DNA of 64,000 nt from Neospora caninum Liverpool (lineage: Eukaryota; Apicomplexa; Conoidasida; Eucoccidiorida; Sarcocystidae): positions 2,666,001-2,730,000 of the forward strand of contig NC_018398.1 of NCBI RefSeq assembly GCF_000208865.1, given 5' to 3'. How positions within the stretch are numbered: the stretch's first letter is position 1; each line of letters begins with the position of its first letter. Both the position numbers and the translations under genes were made by a program. Of the stretch, positions 34,519 to 47,273 are shown in pieces. The notes under the pieces are model-generated. The model searched no databases and was not told where the DNA came from. It was given only the letters and a program-made list of their open reading frames with translations.

Positions 34519-37500
34519 CTACCAGAGGCGCAGAACTTGTGCCGCGACGGCTCCAAAGGCCTCGTCATCAAGGAAGCGTTGGTACGCACTTTCTACCGCG
34601 CGTCTGGACCTTTCCGGCGACCACAGGTCTTTTGAAATCGCTGCGTCGTCGCGCGCTGCCTCGTCCTCCAGTGCAGTGGCAGCGCTGACCGCCTCGGCGC
34701 CCGAGGCGGTCAGCGCTGTGCTCGACTGTGTGCGTGTGGGCGCGCCCTGTGAAAGAACGGCAGCTACGGTGGCAGCGAACTCAGCTACGTTCCAACAGAG
34801 AAATCCATAGTCCACCCGACACGAGAGCGCGACAGCGTGCGGCGAGGGCGGGTCTCCAGCGGCAGCTGCACTCTCTCCAGTCACCCGCCGACACAGAGAC
34901 TCGCCCCTCGCCGCCAGAATGTCGTCTCGCGGACCTCCGCTGTTGTGCGCGACGACGCAGCAGCCAGCGCAAAGAAGCTGGACGAGGGCGATGCCAAAGT
35001 GCTCTTCTTCCATCGTGTGGAGCCCGACCTGGAGTAGAAAAGAACGCAGGCAGCGCCAGAGAAATCGAGTGGGGCTGCAAGCTCATCCGCGCACACCCTC
35101 TTCCTCGGGCGAGGGTTTCTTGCCGAGAATGGACAAACAGACGCATTTGCCGCAGTGAGGGAAGCCCACCGCAAGCCTTTCCGCCGAAAAGAAGAAACGC
35201 CCGTCCCTTCTGGAGGATTCACGCGTGATGTTTGCTTCTGCGGAGACGCCTCCCGCTCGGTCGAGACCCCCGCTTTGCCTCACCTAACGCAGCTGCTTTC
35301 ACACGCTGGGCCTCGTCTCCACGTCGTCGTGGTGGCATTTGGTGTACACACCGACTCTTGTGGTTATCCTACTCATCGATGCAGAAGCGACTTTCTCCGT
35401 AGCATGCAGCCCAGCGGTTTCCACCCCCGTGTAGCCCTTCAGCGCGAAACCACCCAGTCGCGAAAGGACTTACTGTTGCCGACTGCGCCATCTCGTCAAG
35501 AATCTGGAACGCTGCATCCACCAAGACGAAAATGCGATCGCCCCAGGAACCTCTCTCGTCACGCGGGTTTGCTTCACCGCCCGTCTCCTCTCTCTTCTTG
35601 TCTCGACGCCTCACGGCGACCTCGGCGAGATGCGCGTTTATGGCGGATTCCGCGGCTGCAAAGCTCGGAACCCACCGAAACCCCAAGGAACTAATGAGAA
35701 TCGCCCCGCCACGGCGGTTTACAGTTTCTCTCCACAGGAGCGAGGATGCGCTTTGCTTTGGATCGTGGCGTTCCAGGGCCGCCCGGCAGGACGTGGACGC
35801 TTGCTGCTCTCGCTCCTCGACGCCATTGCCTCGGTGTCTTCCTGTCCACGGCAGATGGCGCCAGCCGGCCTCAGCGTCGGCATCTGCCTCCGTCGCGGAT
35901 GCGGGGAGCGTCGCCTTCCCGTTTCCTTCTGAAGACACGGCGCGTTCCTCTCCGGACGCGTGCTGGGACTGCTGATACGCAAGAGCGCAGATCTCTTCCA
36001 GCATCCGCTCGTCTCGGCTGGTCTTCACCATCCCTGCAATCACAAAGTGGGTTTGGCGAGGGAGCAGATGTTCGTACAGCCGAAACATCTCTTTGAAAAT
36101 GTGGACTTGGTACGTCTGGCGTTTTTCTGGGCGAAACTGCGCGATTGACATGATACGCGGCGGACGCGTCTTCACCACGCTTTTGGAGGGCGCAACAGAC
36201 TTTGCCACGTGAGGAGGCTGGCACGGAGGGAAGGTGACCGGGACTTGGAAATGCTCCGCGCTCCACTTTGAGGCCTCATGCAGACTGCCCGCCTCTTGTC
36301 CGTCCTGTGTGGGCGCCTTCGAACGCGTTACGTCCAAAAGCTTCAGGATCTCCCGTCGCGTCCAGGAACTGTTGCAGCACGAGAAGCTCGGGGCCTCGTC
36401 GACCTCGCCTTGGCCGACGCCCTCGCGGCCTGCCGCCGACCCTTCCCCGCCAGTCGACTCTCCTGTTTGCTTTGAAGTTTCCACGAAGGAAGCGTTGGGG
36501 CCCATCTGATTTCCGGCGAAGGCAAACCGAATACACCACGCGTAGGCCGAGGCTAGGGCGCGGTAATACACGAGCCGGAGCATCGCCACGACCCGGCGAA
36601 ACACCCGACAGGGCAGCGACGAGAACCGGGCTGCCGATGCCTCTTCTTTCCCGCCTGTATCCTTTCGTGTCGCAACCGAATCGCCTTCCGGCCTGCATCG
36701 TCCTTCACCAGGCGGATCCGGGGCAGCGGGTGCGCTTGTGAAACCAGACGGTGGCTTCTGTCCCCCGTGATAGTCACCCTTCGCTGCTTCGAGCAAGCAC
36801 GCCCTTACGAATGGGTAGTGGACGTACATTCGTAAACGGGTGAGCCGCGGACCTTTACACTCGACGCCGGCGCCTTCCCTCCACTTCGTTTGCGCGGCCT
36901 GGGCGACCGGCCCTCCACGTGTTGTACCGTTTCCTTGTCTGTGGCGGGTATCTCGCGCGGGCTCCGCACTCCCTGGAGTCGCCGAGCCGCTCAGCGTCGA
37001 CCGCCTGCATCTGAGCAAGAACGCCTGCCAGCGCTGCAATGCTGCGACGACGAAGCTCGACGCAGGAACGCCGACAGTGTCGACGAAAAACGTGGGAATA
37101 AGGCCGAGAAGAAGAACCTCGAAAGCCGACACGCCACCGGCAATGCCTTGGCAGAGGAGTGAGCAGAAAGGATAGCCTGAGGGAAGAAGCCAAGAGGACG
37201 ACCGAACCGGCACAAGAACCAACGGAGATGGCAGGGGAAACTCAGAAGCGAGGGAAGAACAATCGTTATTTTGAGAGGTCTCCGTCCCACAGGAAGAAGC
37301 GACTCCGCATTTCCCCGGGGCAACGTGATGCGAAGGGGAAAGCGGCTTTGGACCCTGAGTCTGTCGAGACACTGGCCGCGCTGTCCCTCCACCGGGAGTC
37401 CGCGGTGGCCGGCCTGGAGCGGAAAGATACGGGTCCAGATCAATTGAAAAAGAGGCCAGAATGTCTCGAGACGGTCGACTCCCTGCCGTGACAGCGTAGC

Positions 37501-38134
37501 CGGCGCGAGGCCGCTCAAAGGGTGCGCCGAAAACGAGGGACGCGAGGGCGGAGAAGGCAGAGAGGACAGCACGCTCGAGCCGGAGCAGCCAGGAATCCAC
37601 GGAACGGCCGGACGCCTGGCACCCGCGTCGTAGGTCCGGGAGGTCGACTGGTTTGAGTGTCCCAAGCCATGGAGAGTCGTGGCGTACGTACACCGCTACA
37701 AAGCGCTGCCTCGGACATGCAGGATCGTCGCACAAGTGGACCCCCGGCTGTTGCCCGCAGCATTCTCGCGAGACTTGGTCTCCGTTCCCCCCCTCGACGT
37801 TTCTGCTACCACGCTGGTCTTGGTTTGAAGATGCTTTCTCCGTGTTTTCCTTCGCGCGTCCTCCCCGCTCGCTGCATTTCCGCAACTCGTGAAGCAGCAG
37901 ACTCCAGAGCACCCGCTCGCCGCCCGCTCCCGCGTCGCACTGCGGATGGAAGAAGGCGACGCAGTTGGACGGGGAGGGCAAAAGGAGAAGGCAGAAGACA
38001 AGCGAGAGAAGAAGCGGCACAAAGAGTAAAACGAGGCATGGCACGGCAAAGCAAAGCAGAAGGAAAGACAGGAAAAACGACGTCTGGGCAGCGTCCCCCC
38101 AGGCGTTCAGCCGGAAGGAAAAGGAAGACGCCAT
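34519..38134 (-). CDS. ALG11: ALG11, GDP-Man:Man3GlcNAc2-PP-dolichol alpha-1,2-mannosyltransferase, 2 exons, 1056 aa
   Basis: ALG11 adds the fourth and fifth mannoses to the lipid-linked oligosaccharide on the cytosolic face of the ER. Exons are 38134-35474 and 35028-34519, joined in phase 0 through a GTAAGT donor. The start is the first real ATG (MASSFSF). Residues about 18-55 form an N-terminal hydrophobic anchor. HPQCDAGAGGERVLW at 63-77 is the family's glycine-rich opening motif. YPFCSLLCQG, MYVHYPF, CNSSWTRREI and MSIAQFRPEKRQTY follow in the usual order. Across the splice junction comes TVGLHTMEEEHFGIALVQ, then AHNSGGP, the GT4/GT-B donor-site region. Human and yeast enzymes have about 490-550 residues; the excess here is in low-complexity insertions before and between conserved blocks. 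The TGG-TAG end fits the family's usual end. Confidence 0.96.
34680..34718 (+). repeat. Perfect 18-bp inverted repeat with 3-base loop inside ALG11 exon 2
   Basis: Left arm 34680-34697 (CAGCGCTGACCGCCTCGG), loop CGC at 34698-34700, and right arm 34701-34718, its exact reverse complement. It encodes part of an Ala/Ser/Thr-rich insert of ALG11 after the AHNSGGP motif. Confidence 0.95.
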
Positions 38135-40258
38135 TGGACTGAGCAGCTGTGACCGGACACGGGGCGGAGGCGAGCCGTCACCTGCGAGAGGGGACGAGGC
38201 GGCAACAAAAAACGAAGCCAAAAACCCGACGTGCCGATTGGCACGCGGAGACTTTTCAGAGCCTCAAAAGGAGGTCGCGCCTGAGAGGTTGGGGCCAGGC
38301 CCTCGGAACCGAAGGCGAGGCAGGAGCTTCACGCAGAGAAACGGGAAGTTGAGGGCACAGCGAAACAAGACGTGAGCTCTTGATTTCCACGTTTTTTTAA
38401 AGGCGCCGGTTCCCGGAGAGAACGAAATGGACGGCGGGACGGGATACAGAGCCAAGAATCGGAGCAAAAGAACTGCTGGCGCCGACGAGCCCCGGATCAC
38501 CGCCTCGCGACGACTGGCGCCCGCCTCATCCAAAAGACTAGGAATAAGAGAAGGCACAGGGAAAATGGCTAAGGCCAAAACACACCGGAGTGTATGTACA
38601 CCGCATGTCGTGTTGGTGCACACGAGGGAAGTTCGCTTACATGGGCGAGACGGACGTCGGAGTGTGTGTTGTGCGGTCAGACAGTTTTACTCGCTTCTAC
38701 GTTGCACAATTCTTGTACACGGGCACACCACAAGAGCTGCCGCAAACCTCCCAACTTCCTAAGATCTGTTGTGGACCCTCGACGCGCAGGATTCCCTGTA
38801 CGATCGCGTTTCCCCTGTCCCCAGACTTCCTGTTACCTTCGATGAAGGCCTAAGATGCCTGAAGGTCTCTGCAATACCCTCATAATATCTTGAAATAGAA
38901 GTTCGTCGGGAGAACTGCCACCTGCATCCGGATGCACTCCGTCGGACGTCTCGCTTATCTCGGTCTACAAGGCTGAACGAAAATCGTAACGGGAAATTAG
39001 CGTTGACGACTCCCCCCGAAATTTTGTGTGAGGTGCGAGCATGCGCATTGCACGCGTAGGCTGACATCTGGGTTCGACCGCTCATCTAGCGGCGCGAGAA
39101 CCTCTCGGGCCTCAAAGCTGAGAAACGCGACGTCGAGACATGCGACATCACGGCTTGTTCGTCGCTCAAAACGCTCGAGAGCGCGAATCCAGTAACCGCT
39201 CCTCAAGAAAGGATTTCAGAAAGGAACGCTTTGTTCAAATCCAAGGATCGGGAGTTGGCAAGACAAAAGGGAAAGTCGAGAGCTCCCTTGCTCTCCGCGG
39301 ACGGTACCGCCCACTGCTCAGAAAAACGCGAGCAAATGCGTGATGTATCGACGTTCGCATTTCTCGCGCCGGTTCTTTTCCGATCCTGCGTTGGCCGGTG
39401 TCTTATTCGACGCCGAAAACTGAAAGGATCGCGACAGTCTTGCGACGTGGAAATGCCGCGTTTCTAGCTTGCCTTCTCCATTGAGTGTCTGCTTCGCGTC
39501 GGCTCGTCGGCGGTGTACATTTGTCTCACCTGCTGGCAATACCCGCATGTAGTCGCAGTCGCCGACCAGCTTGTGCTCGGTTCCACCGTTTAACGATACA
39601 GCAAACCGGAGCCGCGTTCTTTGTGTATCGAGGGGGGAAGAAATCCCCTCCACTTTTCGTCCGCGGGACCATGCCGGCCAGTCTTCTCGGAAACGACGCG
39701 AAATTCGACTCGTGAGCCAGCGAAGCGGTGGATCCCTTGGTCCGTTGTAGGAGCGAGGGCGCCTTCGAGCCCAAGCATCCATCTCGGATCGCTGTGCCGG
39801 TTTTGACTCGTCGAACCGACCGGGAATGTCCAGTTTCACCTTTTTCGACGCTTGCCGCGACTGGACACTCGCAGCTCTGCGCACGTGGTCCACGTGGTTC
39901 ACAGTTTTTTCTTGGGTCCAGCGTAAACTTCTAGCTGTCAGAAGTGTAACGCCTGTTCCCTGCCGCCTCCCGCTTGGTCAGGACACGCGTGATTCCTTGC
40001 CGACGCGCACAGACCGGACAAAGGCTCTTTGGTTTTCTGGCGCGCTTCACTCTGTGTGTGTCCTTCAGCTCTGCGCGTTCGTCGTAGGCTCTGGAACAAC
40101 CATCCTGCTCAGAAAGACCCCGTGCTCTGTTCGCTCTTCTGAAGGGGTTTCTGGACTTTCCGTCCACGTCAGTCTATCCCCGTCTGGGTCGGACTTGGTA
40201 GTTCTTCTTCGTCAGCGCGTGCCTCTCCTCGTTTTCGCTCTCGTCTTTCCTGGGTGCA
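38135..40258. other. Divergent promoter region between ALG11 and the next plus-strand gene
   Basis: The two genes start outward from this 2.1-kb stretch. A minus-strand ORF of 194 aa (39318-39902) is present without recognisable domain or convincing splice partners. I see no other gene. A shared bidirectional promoter is the natural reading. Confidence 0.5.
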
Positions 40259-43200
40259 ATGGGGCCGTGGAAGCTGCAAAAGTTGGTTGGGCGGCGCCGT
40301 AGCCAGAATGGCGACGGGGCATCCGCCGCGCCGGAGAACGGAGGGCCTGCAGAGGGACAAAAGCAAGAAACGGAAGCAAAGCCGGAGGTCGTGCAGAGTG
40401 AAGAAAGCGAGGAAGATGACGACGTTCCGGAATTTTTAAGTCCACCTGTCGCCCCGCCTACGGAGTCGACCTCGGAAGCCAGAGAGACCAAGCGACGCGG
40501 GAGCCGAGCGCAGAAAGAAGACTCGGAGGTCCAGGACCGCGTGCGCCGTTCCTCCGATCACCGAAGGAAAAGCAAGCACGATCGCGGCACGTCGGCTCGG
40601 GGTACGCGGTCGCCTGCAACGAGCTCATACCTCCCGGCTCCGAAAGTCTCGCCCAACACTTCTCAAAGGCAAGACGAAGACACGCGTAAACTGGAGGAGG
40701 GCGTGCGAGAGCTCCTGGCTGCTGCTGCGGCGAAGTCGAAGAGTGACCAGAACCGAAGTGACCGTGGCGCTCAAAGGGGATCTGTCCTCGCGCTTAAACA
40801 GAAGGGCCTTGTTACGCAGCTCAAGAGCGATTTCGAAGGCATACAACACGAAGAAACCGTAGAAATACATGGCGAACCTGCCAAAATGTAAGTCTTCGCG
40901 TAGGTCGATGTGTATTGGTGCGGCGTCTTCCTCATAACCGTATCGTGTTCCTTATGAAACGATGTTTGCGTCGGGCGTACGTGGCAGGAGTCCAGTCCAC
41001 TGACTTCAATTTTAGCTTCACTGGATTTCTGGAGTTTCTGGCTCTCACAAAGCCTTCCTTCCACGAATTCGCGTGGATGCTTGCGGATGGTCCCGTCTGT
41101 TTGCCAGCATGTCCTTGGACATTTATGCGTCGGCCAAAGTGTCTGTCAATCCGTGCGCCTCCACCGTTTCCCTCCTCAGCTTGGCCAAGCTGTTCAACTC
41201 TGTCTATCTCTTTCCCGTTCCCACGAGCGTTTCGGTGCACGCTGACGCCGAACAGACAGCAACCGCCCCTGTGCAGAAGTCCCTCGTTCTTCCCCGTTGT
41301 TTCTGTCTCTCTGTTTCTTGTTTATTCTTTGTCAGACGCAAGCATCGCAAAACCAGTGACACCGAGACGGACCGGAAGCGTGTAAGTCGAGCTTCTGTTT
41401 CGCTTGGGATGGACTTGTCTTTTCGTTTTCCCTCCGGAGTGGCGTCCTGCGACGTTTGGTCTTTGGCCTCTCTCAGCTTGTGCTAAAGGCCCAGACCGAC
41501 CTCCGCGTCGTGTGTGTGTGTGTGTGTGGTCCGGATAAGCTCGTTGTCGTCTGGCCGTACAGGCAGGCATCGGCGCAGGCATGCAATGACGAAGAACGCC
41601 CGGTTCCTTCGTTGAGTTGCGTGTTTGTGGCACGTTTTCAACGGATTTTTCTTCGAGTCAAAAGACACCCGAGCGATTTCGTGTCACCGCTTCCCATCTG
41701 CCCTTTCTTCGCTTTCCTCCGCACCAGTTTTTTTTGTGGTCGTGTCGGGCAGAGCTCTGCCACTCGAATTCGCATTGTCTCTCCTGGGTCGTGCTGACTC
41801 GTCATTGTCTTCCCCCTACGGGTCATGTTCGCTTCTACGACACTCGGGGAGTCGCTGCTTCTTCCCTCCGCGGTTCATCTTGTTCGGATTGTCTGCTCCG
41901 TGTCCCTTTCCATCCGTTCTTCCCTCGTTTCTTTGTCTTTCTCATGGACGCAGACGGACCGAAGAAAGAAAAACTCCGGCGGAAGTAAGGTCGAGGCTGA
42001 CGGTGGGTCTAGCGCGGTCTCGCCTCGGTTGTCGGGACGCCGTTCGGGCGCGAATGGCCCACAAAAAACGCGAAAAGATGCGTCAGGGAGAAACAAAGAA
42101 GAGAGACGGCGCGCCTCCACACGAGTCGCAGCTGAGGGATCGGAGAGGAGAGGCAAAGAAGGCACTCTCGAGTCCGACGAGGAAAAGCCCGCGAAGGGTC
42201 GTGGATCGGCCACCAGCACCACTCTGCGATCGGGTCCCAAAAAGGGGGCGGAACGCAAACCCTCTGGAGACGCCCGACGTGCGCCCAGCCGCGAACAATC
42301 AGCAGTTCGAGAGGGGGACAGCGGAGGCGCAAGAAGCGCCAGCGACAACCCAAACTTTAGTCGAGACTCGCTCTTGGACAAAGGAGAGGACGGAGCACGG
42401 AGGAAATATGGCGAAGGAAGGACCGTGTCTCTGGTGGGCTCTCAAGAAGAGGGAACCGTGAAAGACACAAGCGCTCCAGTACTCCTTGCGCTCTCGTCGC
42501 GCGATGACGACGAGTGAGTCACAAGCGAACAAGACTCCGACAGCTTGGTCAGAACATTCGAGATTCGAGGGTTGTCGTTGGCTGTGTGCTGCTCATCGCG
42601 TCTCTCGTCACATTGCTAGGCTTCAATGACAGGCATGAAACTCCTGGGCAGACCCTGAAACCATCACATGGAGCAAAGAAGTGAAACCTCAGCGCGGCGG
42701 GCTTATGTCTCCCTGGAAACGAAACTGCAGTGGATACTCGAATGAGCGTGACGCTTGTCCACTCTTGTCATGTCCGTCGTTCTTTACTTCTGTCGCCTGG
42801 TGACGTAGTGCTTACCGTCGACTGACGCGGACTGAGGTCGCCACTCCTTATAACTAAATAAAAAAACGTATATATATGTCGACCCTTAGCTAGAATTAGA
42901 CCTCGACTGCGGGTCCCCGTCTTAGCATTTTCGTTTGATCCTCGTGGCGTGGCTCTTCTGTCGTCCTCCCCCTGCTTGGTCGCCTGGGCTCGCGTCTCCC
43001 TCCATCCAGGCTCAGTGTGGTTCCGTCGCTCCCAAATGTCCGTCGCTGGGTAGGCGTTCTTGGCGTCTAGGAAGGTGATTCCAAGGAAGCGAGAAGCCAC
43101 CGCTTTGGAGAGGGGTCATTGCTCCCACGGTGGCTGTCGCGTTTTTGTTCCTCTCTTTTTTCAGGGAGTTTCGCACAGCTATGAGGTCCAGTACCGACCC

Positions 43201-45372
43201 GACGGACTTAATCGAACTGGTATGTCGAGTGAGGCTCTCTTTCCAAACCATTGTTTGATCAACAGCGTGAGCAGTTGCGTGATCTCTCTCCGGGGCGAGG
43301 ACTCCGGGATCTTCAGGCGCGAACACAGCCGTCAACATTTTGAGGGCTTTTTAAAAAGCGAAGAAACGGCTCTCGTCACCCACACACTTGTTCGCGCATG
43401 CACGCAACGGAGCAATTGCCTGCGGGTGTCCAATTTCCAATTGCAGACATTCTGTACACCTTGCGTCTTCAGGGTCGCCTCGCTGGCGTTCGCTTTGGAG
43501 TGTAACGTTTTGTTCTGTGCATGCGTGGACTGCGCCGCAGCTGGCACTTTTCCGCAGCTGGCTTGGTATCCCTATTCTCTGGTTCCTTTGTTGGCATACG
43601 TATGCATTTCTGTTTTTCCAGTGAAGGTATTTGGGGTTGCTCCTACTAAGCTGACCATCGTGTGCTGACTGTCTTGCTTTTGCTTCATGGACCGGAGTTT
43701 CCAGCTTGTTTATTGTCACTTCTATACGTTGCTTGGCGTTTTCTACGCAAGTGTATCTGTTTTGTCTTTTCTCCAGGCCGTATGTGCTTTCTTGCGTGAA
43801 TTTTTCACTCGGGATGTTTGCGCAGGCATTGCGCCAATTAGGCGCTCTGGATAAGTTCGTTCGACGGCCAGACGGATTGGCCATAGCTACGCTGGAGAAG
43901 ACTCGGTAAGAACACAATTCTTCGTGTTTTTCGGCTCGAAATACCGCGACTGGCGGGCGACTTCCGATGCGCCCGCGTCTCTTCATGCGTCGCCACGATC
44001 TCGGGTATCTGCCTACGAGCGGGCAGACGGCTGCTCACTGAGAAGGGCGGCACGCGCGTCGAACAAAAGAGCGGAAAATGCCGACAGGTGCAGTGTGCGG
44101 TCCTGTCATACCCGTCGCGTCTGTAGTAGAAACGAGTCTTTGGATATCTTGCTCTTGCGCGTCGGAAGCAGAGAGTGTCATATGATGATTCCGCATCCTC
44201 ATCTGTGCAGTCCGCGACCGCTCCTCTCGATCACACCGTTTTGGGTTTGATGCTGCAGCCGAGGCACTCTTTCTTCTAGGCGTCAGATCAATACACACAA
44301 AGTTATCTCTCCTGCAGAGCCGCTGTTCCTCGGATTCGCCCGTGCCTGCACTCGGAGCTCTTCTGCTCCCTTCTGTGCCCGTCTCGCATTTCACTCCCTG
44401 GAGTTCTCTGACTCGTGGTCATTGCTTCTTGTTGCTCTCGCTTTGCGCGTTTCCTCCTTCACCGCGCGTGCTCCTCGTCTATCGCATTGTACTTCGCCGC
44501 TGCTCGCCTTTTTTTCCGCCCCATGCTGCCACAAATTGCTCTTGTCTCCTTGCTGGCTCTTTTCAGGTCCCTCCAGGATCGAGTGAACCGCGACACCCAG
44601 CGGCTAATGAGCGTGCTGGAGGAAGCAAAGCGGGCAGTCCCGCAGAAATTCGAGAAACGACGGCAAACGGTCGCGACTGCGCAGAGTGGCCAGGCTGATC
44701 AAGCTCTGCTCGACACGATTGCTCGAGAGCGAGAGCGAGAAAAGGCCGGGAACCTGACAGGGAAGCTCAACAAAGCTCTGGGAAGTAAGCGAAAGAAAAG
44801 AAGAACCAACGAAAGGCGGGAGAAGATGGGCCGCAAATGGAGATCACACCGGCAAAGTGGAGAAACCGGAAGCAACAACCACGCAGCATGGCTGGCATAG
44901 ATAAACAGGGCCTCGAAGAGTGGAAAGTGCTCGTGGTCAGCACTCAGTTTATACGGCAAAACAGGAAAAAGGCGATTGCCTGGGAACCACATCCCGCCCA
45001 CCCCCTGGGGCGTTGAGATATAGCGGAACCGTTGTGTATCAGCTGTTAACGTAGACCGAGACGAAGTAGTGACAGTGTCAGAAGGGCCGCCACGCAGTGG
45101 TTTGCCATCACTCTTACCACGTCTAGAACAGTGCACCAGATCAACCTTCGTTTACATCAGTCTTGCTGCAATTTTCGCCGTGCTCTGTCTCAGTGAAGCC
45201 TACTGCCGCAAAGCGCCAACTGGAACGTCTTGCTGAACTTCGGCGAATGACGGCCGATCCTGGACTCGCCCCCCCTGCACCTGTCAAGGTGACCAGGCCA
45301 CCGAGGGTCACTCTGTCTACCGGCTCAAAACTCACTGCGAACGACTCTGGGTCCACTGTAGCGGACGCTTGA
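40259..45372 (+). CDS. Basic coiled-coil protein of unknown function, 7 exons, 588 aa
   Basis: I do not recognise this protein. Exons are 40259-40887, 41336-41381, 41954-42513, 43165-43219, 43826-43905, 44567-44784 and 45194-45372. All junctions are GT-AG and the phases sum to exactly 589 codons, which makes the model firm. The ATG follows GGGTGCA. Residues about 40-60 are acidic (ESEEDDDVPEFL), and most of 60-410 is Lys/Arg/Ser-rich, probably disordered. The best-ordered part is the C-terminal third, built from exons 4-7: LRQLGALDKFVRRPDGLAIA, then a helix starting SLQDRVNRDTQRLMSVLEEA, then KRQLERLAELRRMTADPG. The charge and layout suggest a nuclear or nucleolar protein, but this is inference. 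Confidence 0.82.
41507..41528 (+). repeat. (TG)n microsatellite in intron
   Basis: About ten TG units between exons 2 and 3 of the gene at 40259-45372. Confidence 0.9.
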
Positions 45373-47273
45373 GGGGCGGCCCAGGCTATGCGCGCAAAGT
45401 CCACAGTTGCGGTGGACAAGGGCTCGGCGAAGTCGATCTTGGGGGTGTGTCGCAACGTGCTGTCAGGACTTCGTCTCGGCAGAGCCCGTGTTTCTCAATT
45501 TGTTTTTCATGGCAAGGAGAGAGTCGTGGTCACTTTTTCCCTTTCCTAGGCTCTGTTGTCCTATGGAGCAGGTCTCCTAGGGAAGGTGGCGAGAGGCAGG
45601 ACGACATCGAGCGGACGACGAGATACGAATCGCTTTGAAAGAGACACAGAGACAAAACAGTCTACGGTGGCCACAGCTTGCGAAACCCAGCTACACTCGC
45701 AATCTCTTAGAGGGCAGCAAATTTCCTAATGGGTTCTCCTTTCTAGGCTCAAGTCTAGCTTAAAGGAAGATGTTGTGGACGAGTTTACGTTCCAGGAGCA
45801 GCGAGTGGGAAGCCAATCGCACTTCCTGCTTTTATGAAAAGAGGATCGATCTCTTCCATGCTGCAGGCAGCCTCAGTGCACAGGGGACGTATGTACCGAT
45901 AACAATGAAGCCACGCGTCTAAGCTTCCACATGTGCTGTCACCACGCCATGCACCCGCACGGCTCCAAATATATTCCTCATTAACTACCAATCTGAAGTA
46001 CCAGCAAGCTATACCATCACGTGATGGTCTATAGATGTGTCTGTGCTTACTTTAGAAGCTGAGCCCAAGCAAAAGAAAGTTCCGTCCTCGATCGTAAATG
46101 CCACCGTGGAAGAATGCTCGCTACGCTCTGGATGCTGAAAATTATTACTCTAGAGCAGCATGTAGATCACACGCGTCCACAACGACACCCTCTCTACAAC
46201 TGTCACAAGGAGCTCACAAGGAACGTTCAGGTGGCCGGCATTAAGGAACCTTGGTTCCTTAATGCACAAATTTATCGTTCAAGAAGTTAAAGTGGCATTC
46301 CGCTTTTCGTTGGATCTCCTACACCTGGCTGCCCCTATCCGTTTTATTCTATTGTACCAGTGAAAAACGTATAGGAGCACCGCTCCTCAGCAACACTTTA
46401 CATATAAACTTGAAGCTACAGGAACGAACCCTAAGTTACGAGCGGTCAACATATTGTTCTCATCAACCGCTGCAGGGAACAATGAGACTTGCAGTAGAAC
46501 GAAAATTCCCCAGGGCTGCATTGCTGCGACATTGATTGGTGCTACACCTCTCTGCCAGAAACAAGATATGTGACTCCTACGAGTTATGGTGCAGTAAGCG
46601 CGTTAAGGTACATGCACATTCTAGTTCATTCTCTCGGGAGGAGGAAAACCGCTGCAGCGTCGGGTGAGCAGTCGGTTGGCTGCGACCGGCAGCGTGCCTG
46701 GGGGTGACAATGCCAACTCGTCGTTGTCCTTTGAGCGAGTTCACTCCTTCCAGTGAGTGACAGTCTCACATAGTCCCCTCCTGACGAATTACGCAGCGTA
46801 GAGTCGCCACACGAGACAAGGGAAACGTCTGACGGAACAGGACTTTTGTTGACTGTTGGAAAGAGAAGAACCACGCGGGGCACAGGCAAGGCCAGCGCCG
46901 AAATAAAACCTTTCGTCTCTCTCTCTTCCTCGTCACATCACCGTTGCACTGACCAAAAGCAACACGGCACAGCGGCACCGCTGTAATACACAACAAAAAC
47001 ACTTCACGTGTTCCGTTGACTTGACGCTGTTGCATTCGTCTTTCTACGCAAGACCAACTCAACAACGGTGGCCTTTATCTCGCCTGTCTACCTCCTGAAG
47101 CGCAACAAGGTTCAGGTGGTGCGAAATCTACACATTGTTGCAGGTTGATATATTTCTGTATTTACAACCTGAACAGGACAGTCCACGAGATGCTCGAATC
47201 TTGTCTCTTCCACCACACCATGTAACCCTTCGACACACTTTCGATTTCGTCATCACGACAACTCATCCCAGCC
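45373..47273. other. Convergent intergenic region
   Basis: Both flanking genes end here. No coding exon is visible. It contains a short perfect inverted repeat at 46240-46263 and otherwise unremarkable sequence, presumably the two 3' UTRs. Confidence 0.5.
46240..46263 (+). repeat. 11-bp perfect inverted repeat, 2-base loop
   Basis: ATTAAGGAACC, TT, then GGTTCCTTAAT. It lies between two convergent genes and could form a hairpin in either transcript. No poly-T run follows, so it is not a bacterial-type terminator. Confidence 0.85.

Noticed and set aside
35369..35473. ALG11 exon 1 continuing past 35474 to a stop at 35369
   Set aside because: The GTAAGT donor at 35473 joins in phase to GLHTMEEEHFGIALVQ, which is the exact continuation expected for ALG11.
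38135..38221. ALG11 start at 38221
   Set aside because: The first codon there is TTG, not ATG. The first ATG in frame is at 38134.
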